Assembly: GCF_001513745.1 (NCBI RefSeq)
Contig: NZ_CP013380.1
Span: 1,426,001 to 1,490,000, forward strand
Source: Burkholderia humptydooensis
Lineage (GTDB): Bacteria; Pseudomonadota; Gammaproteobacteria; Burkholderiales; Burkholderiaceae
Direction of reading: 5' to 3'
Length of the DNA stretch: 64,000 bases
Shown: positions 35,197 through 43,899 of the stretch, in pieces
Layout: each line of letters opens with the position of its first letter
How positions within the stretch are numbered: the stretch's first letter is position 1
Notes under the pieces: model-generated
What the model saw: the letters and a program-made list of their open reading frames with translations, nothing else
The model's database searches: none
Told to the model about the DNA's origin: nothing
Made by a program: the position numbers and the translations under genes

Positions 35197-36750
35197 TCAT
35201 GCGGCGCTCGCTTTCTTGCGCGTGACGGTCGGCAACGCGGCGTACGACACGGCCGTTTCCTTCTTGCGGCCGAACAGCGTGCCGTCCGACGTGCCGCCCG
35301 AGCAGCCGTTGCCGAACGAGAAGCCGCAACTGCCTTTCTCGTCGAAGCTGTCCTCGGCCATTTCCTTGTGCGACGACGGAATCACGAAGCGGTCCTCGTA
35401 GTTCGCGATCGCCATCAACTGATACATGTCCTCGACCTGCGCGGCGGTGAGCCCGACCTGCTCGAGCACCTGCGCGTCGTGCTCGCCGTGCACGGTCTGC
35501 GCGCGCTTGTACGCGCGCATCGCGAGCATCCGGTCGAGCGCGGCGGCGACCGGCGCTTCGTCGCCCGCCGTCAGCAGGTTCGCGAGATAGCGCAGCGGAA
35601 TCCGCAGGCTGCGCACGTCCGGAATCACGCCGTTCATCCCCATGTGGCCCGACTGCGCGGCGCCCTGGATCGGCGAGAGGGGCGGCACGTACCAGACCAT
35701 CGGCAGCGTCCGGTATTCCGGATGCAGCGGGAACGCCACCTTCCATTCGCACGCCATCCGGTAGACGGGCGAGCGTTTCGCCGCGTCGAGCCAGCTTTGC
35801 GGAACGCCGTCGGCCAGCGCCTGGCGCTCGATCGCCGGATCGTTCGGATCGACGAACACCGAAAGCTGCTCTTCATAGAGCTTCTGCGGATCGGCCACGG
35901 ACGCGGCCTGCTCGATGCGGTCCGCGTCATACAGCATCACGCCGAGATAGCGGATGCGCCCGACGCAGGTTTCCGAGCACACGGTCGGCTGGCCGGCCTC
36001 GATGCGCGGGAAGCAGAACACGCACTTCTCGGCCTTGCCGGTCTGCCAGTTGAAGTAGATCTTCTTGTACGGGCAGCCGGAGATGCACATGCGCCAGCCG
36101 CGGCACTTGTCCTGGTCGACGAGCACGATGCCGTCGTCCTCGCGCTTGTAGACCGAGCCGGACGGACACGATGCGACGCACGCCGGGTTCAGGCAGTGCT
36201 CGCAAAGGCGCGGCAGGTACATCATGAAGGTGTTCTCGAACGTCGAGTACATCTCCTTTTGCACCGCCTCGAACAGCTTGTCGCGGCCGCGCGACTTGAA
36301 CTCGCCGCCGAGGTCGTCTTCCCAGTTCGGCCCCCATTCGATCTTGTCCATCTTCTGGCCGGTGATCGCGGAGACCGGGCGCGCGGTCGGCGGCGTCTGC
36401 GACAGCGGCGCGTTCTGCAGATGCGCGTAGTCGTACGTGAACGGCTCGTAGTAGTCGTCGATCGCGGGCAGGTTCGGGTTCGCGAAGAGGTTCGCGAGGA
36501 TCTTCAGCTTGCCGCCCTGGCGGGGCTCGAGCTTGCCCGAGTCGTTGCGCTTCCAGCCGCCTTGCCACTTGTCCTGGTTTTCCCACTCGCGCGGGTAGCC
36601 GACGCCCGGCTTCGTCTCGACGTTGTTGAACCACGCGTACTCGACGCCGTCGCGCGAGGTCCACACGTTCTTGCAGGTGACGGAGCAGGTGTGGCAACCG
36701 ATGCACTTGTCGAGATTGAGCACCATCGCCACTTGTGCGCGAATCTTCAT
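35197..36750 (-). CDS. narH: Respiratory nitrate reductase beta subunit NarH
   Basis: Iron-sulfur subunit carrying electrons from NarI to NarG. At 517 aa it shows the four cysteine groups expected for three [4Fe-4S] and one [3Fe-4S] cluster: CIGCHTCSVTC, CEHCLNPACVASCP, CRGWRMCISGCP (Trp in place of a Cys, the [3Fe-4S] signature) and CVFCFPRIEAGQPTVCSETC. The start overlaps the narG stop in an ATGA (36747-36750). It is truly cytoplasmic-facing, with no signal peptide. Confidence 0.97.
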   Translation of the reverse strand: MKIRAQVAMVLNLDKCIGCHTCSVTCKNVWTSRDGVEYAWFNNVETKPGVGYPREWENQDKWQGGWKRNDSGKLEPRQGGKLKILANLFANPNLPAIDDYYEPFTYDYAHLQNAPLSQTPPTARPVSAITGQKMDKIEWGPNWEDDLGGEFKSRGRDKLFEAVQKEMYSTFENTFMMYLPRLCEHCLNPACVASCPSGSVYKREDDGIVLVDQDKCRGWRMCISGCPYKKIYFNWQTGKAEKCVFCFPRIEAGQPTVCSETCVGRIRYLGVMLYDADRIEQAASVADPQKLYEEQLSVFVDPNDPAIERQALADGVPQSWLDAAKRSPVYRMACEWKVAFPLHPEYRTLPMVWYVPPLSPIQGAAQSGHMGMNGVIPDVRSLRIPLRYLANLLTAGDEAPVAAALDRMLAMRAYKRAQTVHGEHDAQVLEQVGLTAAQVEDMYQLMAIANYEDRFVIPSSHKEMAEDSFDEKGSCGFSFGNGCSGGTSDGTLFGRKKETAVSYAALPTVTRKKASAA

Positions 36751-39700
36751 TGTTCTGCTCCTTCGTTAAGCGGCTCTTCGAGCCAGTCCACCCGGTTCAT
36801 CTTGCGCACGATCACGTATTCGTCGCGATTGCTGCCGACGGTGCCGTAGTAGTTGAAGCCATACGCCTGCTGCGCGTAGCCGCCGATCATGTGCGTCGGC
36901 TTCGTCACGGTGCGCGTGACCGAGTTGTGAATCCCGCCGCGCTTGCCGCTCGTTTCCGCGCCCGGCACGTTCACGATCTTTTCCTGCGCGTGGTACATCA
37001 GGCACATGCCGGCCGGCACGCGCTGCGACACGACCGCGCGCGCGGTCAGCGTGCCGTTCACGTTGAACACCTCGACCCAGTCGTTGTCGCGGATGCCCGC
37101 CTGCTGCGCCTCGGCCTCCGAGAGCCACACGTGCGGGCCGCCGCGCGAGAGCGTGAGCATCCGCAGGTTGTCCGAGTAGGTCGAATGGATGCCCCATTTC
37201 TGGTGCGGCGTGATCCAGTTCAGCACGAGCTCCGGCTGGCCGTTCGGCATCCGCTTGTGCAGCGGCGCGACGGTCTTCGTGTCGATCGCCGGGCGATACG
37301 CGCACGAACCTTCGCCGAAGTCGAGCATCCAGCGGTGGTCCTGATAGAACTGCTGGCGGCCCGTCAGCGTGCGCCAGGGAATCAGCTCGTGGACGTTCGT
37401 GTAGCCGGCGTTGTAGCTCACTTCCTCGGATTCGAGCCCCGACCACGTCGGCGCGGAGATGATCTTGCGCGGCTGCGCCTGCACATCGCGGAAGCGGATC
37501 TTGTCGTGCTCGCGGCCGAGCGCGAGATGCGTGTGATCGCGGCCCGTGATCTTCGAGAGCGCGTCCCATGCCTTCACGGCGACGTGGCCGTTCGTCTCCG
37601 GCGCGAACGTGAGGATCATCTCGGCCGCGTCGATCGCGGTGTCCAGGCGCGGCCGGCCGCGGCTCACGCCGGGCTCGGCGACCGTGTCGGAGAGCGCGCC
37701 GATCTCCTTCACCTCGTGCTCGGCGTTCCAGTTGATTCCCTTGCCGCCGTTGCCGAGCTTGTCGAGCAGCGGGCCGATCGACGTGAACTTCTTGTGGATG
37801 TCGCCGTAGTTGCGCTCGACGACGGTCATCGACGGCGCGGTCTTGCCGGGAATCAGATCGCATTCGCCGCGGCGCCAGTCCTTTGGCTCGAACGGCTGGC
37901 CGAGCTCGCCCGGCGTGTCGTGCAGCAACGGCGTGCAGACGAGGTCGCGCCGCGTGCCGAGGTAGGGGCCCGCGATCTCGCTGAACTTTTTCGCGATCGC
38001 CTTGTAGATCTCCCAGTCGGTCTTGCTCTCCCACAGCGGCTGCACGGCTTCGGACAGCGGGTGGATGAACGGATGCATGTCCGACGTGTTGAGATCGTCC
38101 TTCTCGTACCAGGTCGCGGTCGGCAGCACGATGTCGCCGTACAGGCACGTCGTGCTCATCCGGAAGTCGAGCACGGTGAGCAGGTCGAGCTTGCCTTCGG
38201 CCGCGTCGCGCACCTGCACCTCGGATGGCTTGAGCGCGTCCGCCTCGTCGCTGAAGAGCGCGTTCTGCGTGCCGAGCAGGTACTTGAGGAAATACTCGTG
38301 GCCCTTGCCCGAGCTGCCGAGAATGTTCGAGCGCCACACGAACATGTTGCGCGGGAAGTTCGCGGGGTTGTCCGGATCGTCGCATGCGAACGCGAGCTTG
38401 CCGCTCTTGAGCATCTCGACCGCATAGGCGATCGGCTCCTTGCCCGCGCGCTCGGCTTCGTCGACGACGTCGAGCGGATTACGGCCGAGCTGCGGTGCGG
38501 ACGGCAGCCAGCCCATCCGCTCGGACTTCGCGTTCAGGTCGAGCAGCGTCATGCCTTCGTACTTCGAAGGATCGGCGGTCGGCCCGAGGATTTCGCCCAC
38601 CGCGAGCTTTTCGTGACGCCACTGGCTCGTGTGGTTGTAGAAGAACGACGTGCCGTTCATCTGGCGCGGCGGGCGCGACCAGTCGAGCGCGAACGCGAGG
38701 GGGGCCCAGCCGAATTGCGGACGCAGCTTCTCCTGGCCGACGTAGTGCGCCCAGCCGCCGCCGCTCTGGCCGATGCAGCCGCACATCATCAGCAGGTTGA
38801 TGATGCCGCGGTAGATCATGTCGTTGTGATACCAGTGGTTGAGCGCCGCGCCGACGATCACCATGCTCTTGCCGCGCGTGCGGTCCGCGTTGTCGGCGAA
38901 CTCGCGCGCGACCTGGATCACGAGATGACGCGCGACGCCCGTGTGCTTTTCCTGCCATGCGGGCGTGTAGGGCACGTCGTCGTCGTAGCCAGCCGCGACG
39001 TTCGCGCCGCCGAGGCCTTGATCGACGCCGTAGTTCGCCATCTGCAAGTCGTAGACGGTCGCGACGAACGCGCTCGTGCCGTCGGCGAGCACGACGCGCT
39101 TCGCGGGCACGCGGCGCGCGAGCAGCGATTCGCGCTCGCCGCCGAAATACGGAAAGCCGACGTCGACGATTTCGTCGTGCGCATCGACGAGCGAGAGCTT
39201 GGGATCGATCGCGCGGCCGCTGCTGCCGTCCTTCATTTCGAGATTCCAGCGGCCGGCCTTCTCGCCGCCGTGGTGCGCGGCCTCGCCCCAGCGAAAGCCG
39301 ATCGAGCCGTTCGGCGCGACGATGTCGCCCGTCGCGGCGTCGATCGCGAGCGTCTTCCATTCCGGATGGTTCGCTTCGTTCAGCGAAGCGGCGAGATGCG
39401 ACGCGCGCAGGAAGTGATCGGGCACGCGCACGCCGTCGCGCTCGCGCAGCAGCACGAGCATCGGCATGTCGGTGTACTGCTTCACGTAGTCGCGGAAATA
39501 CGCGGACTTGCTCGACGCGTGGAATTCCTTCAGCACGACGTGGCCCATCGCCATCGCGAGCGCGGCGTCGGTGCCTTGCTTCGGCGCGAGCCAGATGTCG
39601 CCGAACTTGACCATCTCGCCGTAGTCGGACGAGATCGCGACCGTCTTCGTGCCCTTGTAGCGCACCTCGGTGTAGAAGTGCGCGTCGGGCGTGCGCGTCT

Positions 39701-40472
39701 GCGGCACGTTCGAGCCCCAGACGAGCAGGTAGCTCGAGTTGTACCAGTCGGCCGATTCGGGCACGTCGGTCTGCTCGCCCCACACCTGCGGGCTCGCGGG
39801 CGGCAGGTCGCAGTACCAGTCGTAGAACGACAGGCATGCGCCGCCGATCAGGCTCAGATAGCGCGCGCCCGCCGCGTACGACACCATCGACATCGCCGGA
39901 ATCGGCGAGAAACCGACGACGCGGTCCGGCCCGTAGCGCTTGATCGTGTACGCGTTCGCGGCGGCGATGATCTCGGTCGCGGTGTTCCAGTCCGCGCGCA
40001 CGAAGCCGCCCAGGCCGCGCACGCTCTTGTAGCGGCGCGCCTTCTCCGGGTTCTGGCTGATCGATTCCCACGCGGCGATCGGGTCCATCGTCTTGCGCGC
40101 CTCGCGCCACATCTCCATCAGGCGGCCGCGGATCATCGGATACTTGACGCGCTGCGCGGAGTAGACGTACCAGCTATACGACGCGCCGCGCGGGCAGCCG
40201 CGCGGCTCGTGGTTCGGCAGGTCGGCGCGCGTGCGCGGGTAGTCGGTCTGCTGGGTTTCCCACGTGATGAGGCCGTTCTTCACGTAGACTTTCCACGAAC
40301 AGGAGCCGGTGCAGTTCACGCCGTGCGTCGAGCGGACGATCTTGTCGTGCTGCCAGCGGCTGCGGTAGCCGTTTTCCCAGCGCCGGTCTTCGTCGACGAC
40401 GGCGCCGTGGCCGTCGGAGAACGTGGATTTCACGCGCGACATGAACTTCAGCCGATCCAGAAAGTGACTCAT
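36747..40472 (-). CDS. narG: Respiratory nitrate reductase alpha subunit NarG
   Basis: Catalytic subunit reducing nitrate to nitrite at a molybdenum bis-MGD centre. The 1241-aa length matches E. coli NarG (1247). His50, Cys54 and Cys58 in THGVNCTGSCSW form the FS0 [4Fe-4S] site, and GFSPIPAMSMVSYAAG is the conserved cofactor region. The start at 40472 gives the family N-terminus MSHFLDRLKFMSRVK; the frame extends to 40694, but that would cover the promoter region. First gene of narGHJI, with a dyad 132 bp upstream (40604-40624) that may be its control site. Confidence 0.97.
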   Translation of the reverse strand: MSHFLDRLKFMSRVKSTFSDGHGAVVDEDRRWENGYRSRWQHDKIVRSTHGVNCTGSCSWKVYVKNGLITWETQQTDYPRTRADLPNHEPRGCPRGASYSWYVYSAQRVKYPMIRGRLMEMWREARKTMDPIAAWESISQNPEKARRYKSVRGLGGFVRADWNTATEIIAAANAYTIKRYGPDRVVGFSPIPAMSMVSYAAGARYLSLIGGACLSFYDWYCDLPPASPQVWGEQTDVPESADWYNSSYLLVWGSNVPQTRTPDAHFYTEVRYKGTKTVAISSDYGEMVKFGDIWLAPKQGTDAALAMAMGHVVLKEFHASSKSAYFRDYVKQYTDMPMLVLLRERDGVRVPDHFLRASHLAASLNEANHPEWKTLAIDAATGDIVAPNGSIGFRWGEAAHHGGEKAGRWNLEMKDGSSGRAIDPKLSLVDAHDEIVDVGFPYFGGERESLLARRVPAKRVVLADGTSAFVATVYDLQMANYGVDQGLGGANVAAGYDDDVPYTPAWQEKHTGVARHLVIQVAREFADNADRTRGKSMVIVGAALNHWYHNDMIYRGIINLLMMCGCIGQSGGGWAHYVGQEKLRPQFGWAPLAFALDWSRPPRQMNGTSFFYNHTSQWRHEKLAVGEILGPTADPSKYEGMTLLDLNAKSERMGWLPSAPQLGRNPLDVVDEAERAGKEPIAYAVEMLKSGKLAFACDDPDNPANFPRNMFVWRSNILGSSGKGHEYFLKYLLGTQNALFSDEADALKPSEVQVRDAAEGKLDLLTVLDFRMSTTCLYGDIVLPTATWYEKDDLNTSDMHPFIHPLSEAVQPLWESKTDWEIYKAIAKKFSEIAGPYLGTRRDLVCTPLLHDTPGELGQPFEPKDWRRGECDLIPGKTAPSMTVVERNYGDIHKKFTSIGPLLDKLGNGGKGINWNAEHEVKEIGALSDTVAEPGVSRGRPRLDTAIDAAEMILTFAPETNGHVAVKAWDALSKITGRDHTHLALGREHDKIRFRDVQAQPRKIISAPTWSGLESEEVSYNAGYTNVHELIPWRTLTGRQQFYQDHRWMLDFGEGSCAYRPAIDTKTVAPLHKRMPNGQPELVLNWITPHQKWGIHSTYSDNLRMLTLSRGGPHVWLSEAEAQQAGIRDNDWVEVFNVNGTLTARAVVSQRVPAGMCLMYHAQEKIVNVPGAETSGKRGGIHNSVTRTVTKPTHMIGGYAQQAYGFNYYGTVGSNRDEYVIVRKMNRVDWLEEPLNEGAEQ

Positions 40473-40603
40473 CGTGTGTTTCTCCAAGGGCATCCGCGGT
40501 CGCCCTCGGGTGCTGCGAATGCTTGTGTCAGGGGACAGTCCGAGATTACGGCGCGCGCGCTCGCGCGCCCATTCGCCGATGGAGCGGGAAACGGGCGGGA
40601 GAA

Positions 40604-40624
40604 GAACTAGTTCGAAAGAACTAG
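40604..40624. promoter_or_regulatory. Dyad operator candidate upstream of narG
   Basis: CTAGTTC-GAAA-GAACTAG (40607-40624) is a perfect 7-4-7 inverted repeat, and GAACTAGTTC (40604-40613) is itself a palindrome overlapping it. It lies 132-152 bp upstream of the narG start. A related GGACTAGTTC occurs about 104 bp upstream of narK1 (43534-43543). I found no standard FNR box (TTGAT-N4-ATCAA) in either region. Confidence 0.5.
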
Positions 40625-40653
40625 AGGGCGAGGCGCGCCCTCGGGCAATGCGG

Positions 40654-40692
40654 GCCGGCCGCGGCGGCTTGTCGCAGCACGCCGCGGCCGGC
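40654..40692. other. 13-bp GC stem-loop between narK2 and narG
   Basis: GCCGGCCGCGGCG and CGCCGCGGCCGGC pair perfectly around a 13-nt loop. It starts 30 bp past the narK2 stop. No T-run follows in either direction, so it is a poor intrinsic terminator, but it may block exonucleases or attenuate read-through from narK into narG. Confidence 0.5.
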
Positions 40693-40722
40693 AAAGAGGC
40701 GGGAGGCGTCAGCGCGCCGTCC

Positions 40723-42108
40723 TCAGCACGGCATCGACGCGTTGCGGCGCGCGTAGAACCACCAGGTGATCGCGACGCACGACACGTAGAACGCGATGAA
40801 GCACGCGAGCGCCGGCACGGCCGAGCCTGTCATGTCGAGCGACGTGCCGAAGCTCTTCGGAATGAAGAAGCCGCCGTACGCGCCGATCGCGCCCGAAAAG
40901 CCGAGCACCGCGGCCGATTCCTTGCCGGCGTCGAGCGCCGCCTGCTTTTGCGCGGCTTCGCCCTGGCCCTGCGCCGCGCGCTGCCGCTCGGTCAGGAAGA
41001 TGACCGGAATCATCCGGAACGTCGAGCCGTTGCCGATGCCCGTCAGCGCGAACAGCACGATGAACATCGCGAGGAAGCCCGCGAAGCTGCCCGCGTCGCC
41101 GCCCGACGGCAGCGTCGCGATCACGCCCGCGACCGCCGCGATCATCGCGGCGAAGGTCCAGAACGTCACGCGCGCGCCGCCGATCCGGTCGGACACCCAG
41201 CCGCCGACGGGCCGCATCAGCGCGCCCGCGAGCGGGCCGATGAACGCGTATGCGGTCGGGTTCACGTTCGGGAAGAGCGCCTTCGTGAGGAGCGCGAAGC
41301 CCGCGGAGAAGCCGATGAACGAACCGAAGGTGCCGACGTACAGCCAGCACATCAGCCAGTTGTGCAGCCGGCGGAAGATCACCGCCTGCTCGGCGAACGA
41401 CGCCTTCGCGTCGGCGATGTCGTTCATGCCGAACCACGCGGCGAGCGTCGCGACGACGATGAACGGCACCCACACGAAGCCCGCGTTCTGCAGCCACAGG
41501 TTCGTCGTCGCGCCGTGCGCGGCGACGGTCTGCGGATCGCCCGCGAGCGCGCCGAAGAGGCCCGCCGAGATCACGAGCGGCGTGACGAACTGCACGACCG
41601 ACACGCCGAGGTTGCCGATGCCCGCGTTCAGGCCGGTCGCGAGCCCTTTCTTCGCCTTCGGGAAGAAGAAGCTGATGTTCGCCATCGACGAGCTGAAGTT
41701 CGCGCCGCCGAACCCGCAGAGAAGCGCGAGGATGAGGAGCGTCGGATAGCCCGTGCCCGGATCACGCAGCGCGAAGCCCATCCCGAGCGCGGGGATCAGG
41801 AGCGTCGCGGTGGAGATCGCGGTGAAGCGGCGGCCGCCGAAGATCGGCACGAGGAACGAATAGAAGATGCGCAGCGTCGCGCCGGAGAGCGCGGGCAGCG
41901 CGGTGAGCCAGAACAACTGGTTCTTGCTGAAGTGAAAGCCCGCGCGATCGAGATTGACGACGACGACGCTCCAGAGCGACCAGACGACGAACGCGAGCAT
42001 CAGCGCGGGAATCGAGATCGCGAGATTGCGCCACGCGACGGGGCGCCCCTTGGCCTGCCAGAAGGCCGGGTTTTCGGGGTCCCAGCGCACGAGTAGAGAA
42101 GTGGACAT
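40723..42108 (-). CDS. narK2: Nitrate/nitrite MFS transporter, NarK2 type
   Basis: Inner-membrane NNP-family transporter of 461 aa with about 12 helices and nitrate-signature regions such as GFGGANFSSSMANISFFFP and GIGNGSTFRMIPVIF. In tandem narK1-narK2 pairs the second is usually the nitrate/nitrite antiporter, supplying nitrate to the cytoplasmic NarG site and exporting nitrite. I chose the ATG at 42108, which gives the common N-terminus MSTSLLVRWDPENPAFW. An alternative GTG at 42153 overlaps the narK1 stop in a GTGA. Confidence 0.92.
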   Translation of the reverse strand: MSTSLLVRWDPENPAFWQAKGRPVAWRNLAISIPALMLAFVVWSLWSVVVVNLDRAGFHFSKNQLFWLTALPALSGATLRIFYSFLVPIFGGRRFTAISTATLLIPALGMGFALRDPGTGYPTLLILALLCGFGGANFSSSMANISFFFPKAKKGLATGLNAGIGNLGVSVVQFVTPLVISAGLFGALAGDPQTVAAHGATTNLWLQNAGFVWVPFIVVATLAAWFGMNDIADAKASFAEQAVIFRRLHNWLMCWLYVGTFGSFIGFSAGFALLTKALFPNVNPTAYAFIGPLAGALMRPVGGWVSDRIGGARVTFWTFAAMIAAVAGVIATLPSGGDAGSFAGFLAMFIVLFALTGIGNGSTFRMIPVIFLTERQRAAQGQGEAAQKQAALDAGKESAAVLGFSGAIGAYGGFFIPKSFGTSLDMTGSAVPALACFIAFYVSCVAITWWFYARRNASMPC

Positions 42109-42149
42109 GATCGAATCCGTTGAGTGAACGAAGATGACGAAGACGAAGC

Positions 42150-43430
42150 TCACGCGCAGCGGGCGGCGAGCACGCGCTGGTCCTGCGCCGCGCGCTCGGC
42201 GCGGAAGCTGAAGTACATCCAGACGAGGCTCACGCTGACGGCGCCGTAGAGCAGCATGAAGCAGGTCGAGCGCACGCCCGTCAGGTCGACGAGCGCGCCG
42301 AACAGGATCGGCAGCGCGAAGCCGGCGAGGCCGCCCGCGAGGCCGACGATGCCCGACACCGCGCCGATGTCGTCAGGGAACTCGTCGGCGATGAACTTGA
42401 AGACCGATGCCTTGCCGACCGCCATCGCGATGCCGACCGTGAACAGCAGCGCGGTGAACGCGACGGGCGTGAGCGACAGATGGAAGCCGAGCGGGCCGTG
42501 TGCGGCGCGGATCGTGAAATCGGTCGGCGGATAGCTGAGCAGGAAGAACATCACCCAGCAGATCCACATCACCCACCACGTCGTGCGATACGCGCCGTAG
42601 CGGTCGGAGAGCCACCCGCCGATCGCGCGCAGCACGCCGCCCGGCAGCGAGAAGCACGCGGCGAGGAACGCGGCCGACTGGATGCCGAAGCCGTATTCGC
42701 CGACGTAGTACTGCGTGAGCCACAGCGACAGCCCGACGTAGCCGCCGAACACGACCGAGTAGTACTGCGAGTAGCGCCACACGCGCGGGTCCTTCAGCAC
42801 GCGCAGTTGCGCGCGCAGCGACGTCGCGTTCGTCGAGCGGTGCGCGGGATCGGTTGCGGAGAACAGCCAGAAGAGGAGCGCCATCGCGAGCATCGCGATC
42901 GCGTAGACGCGCGGCACGATGGTCCACGTGCCCGCCGCGGCGATCAGCGCGGGCGCGACGAACTTGTTGACGGCGGCGCCCGAGTTGCCGGCGCCGAACA
43001 CGCCCATCGCGAGCCCCTGGCGCGCTTTCGGAAACCAGCGCGCGACGTAGGGCGTGCCGACCGAGAACGAGCCGCCCGCGAGCCCGACGAACAGGCCGAG
43101 CACGAGGAATTGCCAGAGCTCGGTGGCGTACGCGATCAGCCAGATCGGCGCGACGGTGACGAGCATCAGGATGAAGAACACGATGCGCCCGCCGTAGCGG
43201 TCGGTCCAGATGCCGAGCGGCACGCGGATCAGCGAGCCGGTGAGCACGGGCATCGCGGCGATGAGGCCGAATTCGGTGTCGTTCAGGCCGAGCGTTTTCT
43301 TGAGCGGAATGCCGAGGATCGCGAACATCATCCAGACGGCGAAGCACAGCGTGAACGCGATCGTGCTCGACGCGAGCACGGGCATCGCGCGCTTGTCGAG
43401 CGATGCGGGAGGAGCGGAGGTTGAAGCCAT
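42150..43430 (-). CDS. narK1: Nitrate MFS transporter, NarK1 type
   Basis: Nitrate transporter of the NNP/MFS family, 426 aa, about 12 helices, with signature segments GLAGGSFSVGTPYVARWFP and GVFGAGNSGAAVNKF. NarK1-type proteins are thought to be nitrate/H+ symporters that start nitrate uptake before nitrite builds up for exchange by NarK2. It is the first gene of the narK1-narK2 pair, with the GGACTAGTTC motif about 104 bp upstream and the oppositely directed tRNA-fMet beyond. Confidence 0.92.
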   Translation of the reverse strand: MASTSAPPASLDKRAMPVLASSTIAFTLCFAVWMMFAILGIPLKKTLGLNDTEFGLIAAMPVLTGSLIRVPLGIWTDRYGGRIVFFILMLVTVAPIWLIAYATELWQFLVLGLFVGLAGGSFSVGTPYVARWFPKARQGLAMGVFGAGNSGAAVNKFVAPALIAAAGTWTIVPRVYAIAMLAMALLFWLFSATDPAHRSTNATSLRAQLRVLKDPRVWRYSQYYSVVFGGYVGLSLWLTQYYVGEYGFGIQSAAFLAACFSLPGGVLRAIGGWLSDRYGAYRTTWWVMWICWVMFFLLSYPPTDFTIRAAHGPLGFHLSLTPVAFTALLFTVGIAMAVGKASVFKFIADEFPDDIGAVSGIVGLAGGLAGFALPILFGALVDLTGVRSTCFMLLYGAVSVSLVWMYFSFRAERAAQDQRVLAARCA

Positions 43431-43533
43431 GACGATTCTCTCGAGACGAGGAGGAGCGTCTCAAGAGTAGGGGCGGGCGATGCCCTTGCCTATTCGCCGG
43501 AGGAACGGGCGCGGTTGCGTCGCTGGGTCGACC

Positions 43534-43543
43534 GGACTAGTTC
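43534..43543. promoter_or_regulatory. GRACTAGTTC motif upstream of narK1
   Basis: GGACTAGTTC differs by one base from the palindrome GAACTAGTTC upstream of narG (40604-40613). The shared core ACTAGTTCGA is 10 bp, and the distance to the start codon is similar (104 versus 132 bp). Confidence 0.45.
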
Positions 43544-43591
43544 GATCGGCGGGGGCGCGGCTGCGTGTGTGACGAAAATTCGAAATAAGAT

Positions 43592-43620
43592 TTGACGCAT
43601 CCACTTAAAACCCATATACT
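43592..43620 (+). promoter_or_regulatory. Sigma-70 promoter of tRNA-fMet
   Basis: TTGACG (43592-43597), 17-bp spacer, TATACT (43615-43620). Initiation near 43627, seven bases before the mature tRNA 5' end. Confidence 0.85.
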
Positions 43621-43633
43621 TTTATTTCTTTGA

Positions 43634-43710
<77 letters not shown>

Positions 43711-43761
43711 AATTCGGCGATGTCCACGCGCAAATGACCGATGCGCGAATCGCCCAGGCGG

Positions 43762-43787
43762 AAACCCGGCTCTTGAGCCGGGTTTTT
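43762..43787 (+). terminator. Terminator after tRNA-fMet
   Basis: AAACCCGGCTC / GAGCCGGGTTT, an 11-bp stem with a 2-nt centre, ending in five T (43783-43787). Confidence 0.85.
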
Positions 43788-43861
43788 GTCTTTCTGCGTT
43801 CTGCATTTCGTTTCCCGCTTCTTTCCGATTTCAATGGGCAGCGCGGCGTCGCACCGAGCAG

Positions 43862-43890
43862 TTGAAACGTGAACTGTGTTTTTGTACAGT
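43862..43890 (+). promoter_or_regulatory. SOS promoter of dinB with embedded LexA box
   Basis: TTGAAA (43862-43867), 17-bp spacer, TACAGT (43885-43890). The LexA box CTGTGTTTTTGTACAG (43874-43889), a CTGT-N8-ACAG match, covers the spacer and -10, so LexA would block RNA polymerase directly. Initiation is predicted near 43897. Confidence 0.82.
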
Positions 43891-43899
43891 ATCGGCACC

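Noticed and set aside
36735..40610. Open reading frame of about 1290 codons on the plus strand, opposite narG
   Set aside because: High-GC codon use (G/C in third positions) of narG leaves the opposite frame open. The translated product is Arg/Val/Ala/His/Asp-rich with no family features, while narG on the minus strand is unmistakable.
43876..43899. GTG start of dinB at 43876
   Set aside because: It lies inside the LexA box and before the predicted transcription start, so the promoter cannot give an mRNA that contains it.
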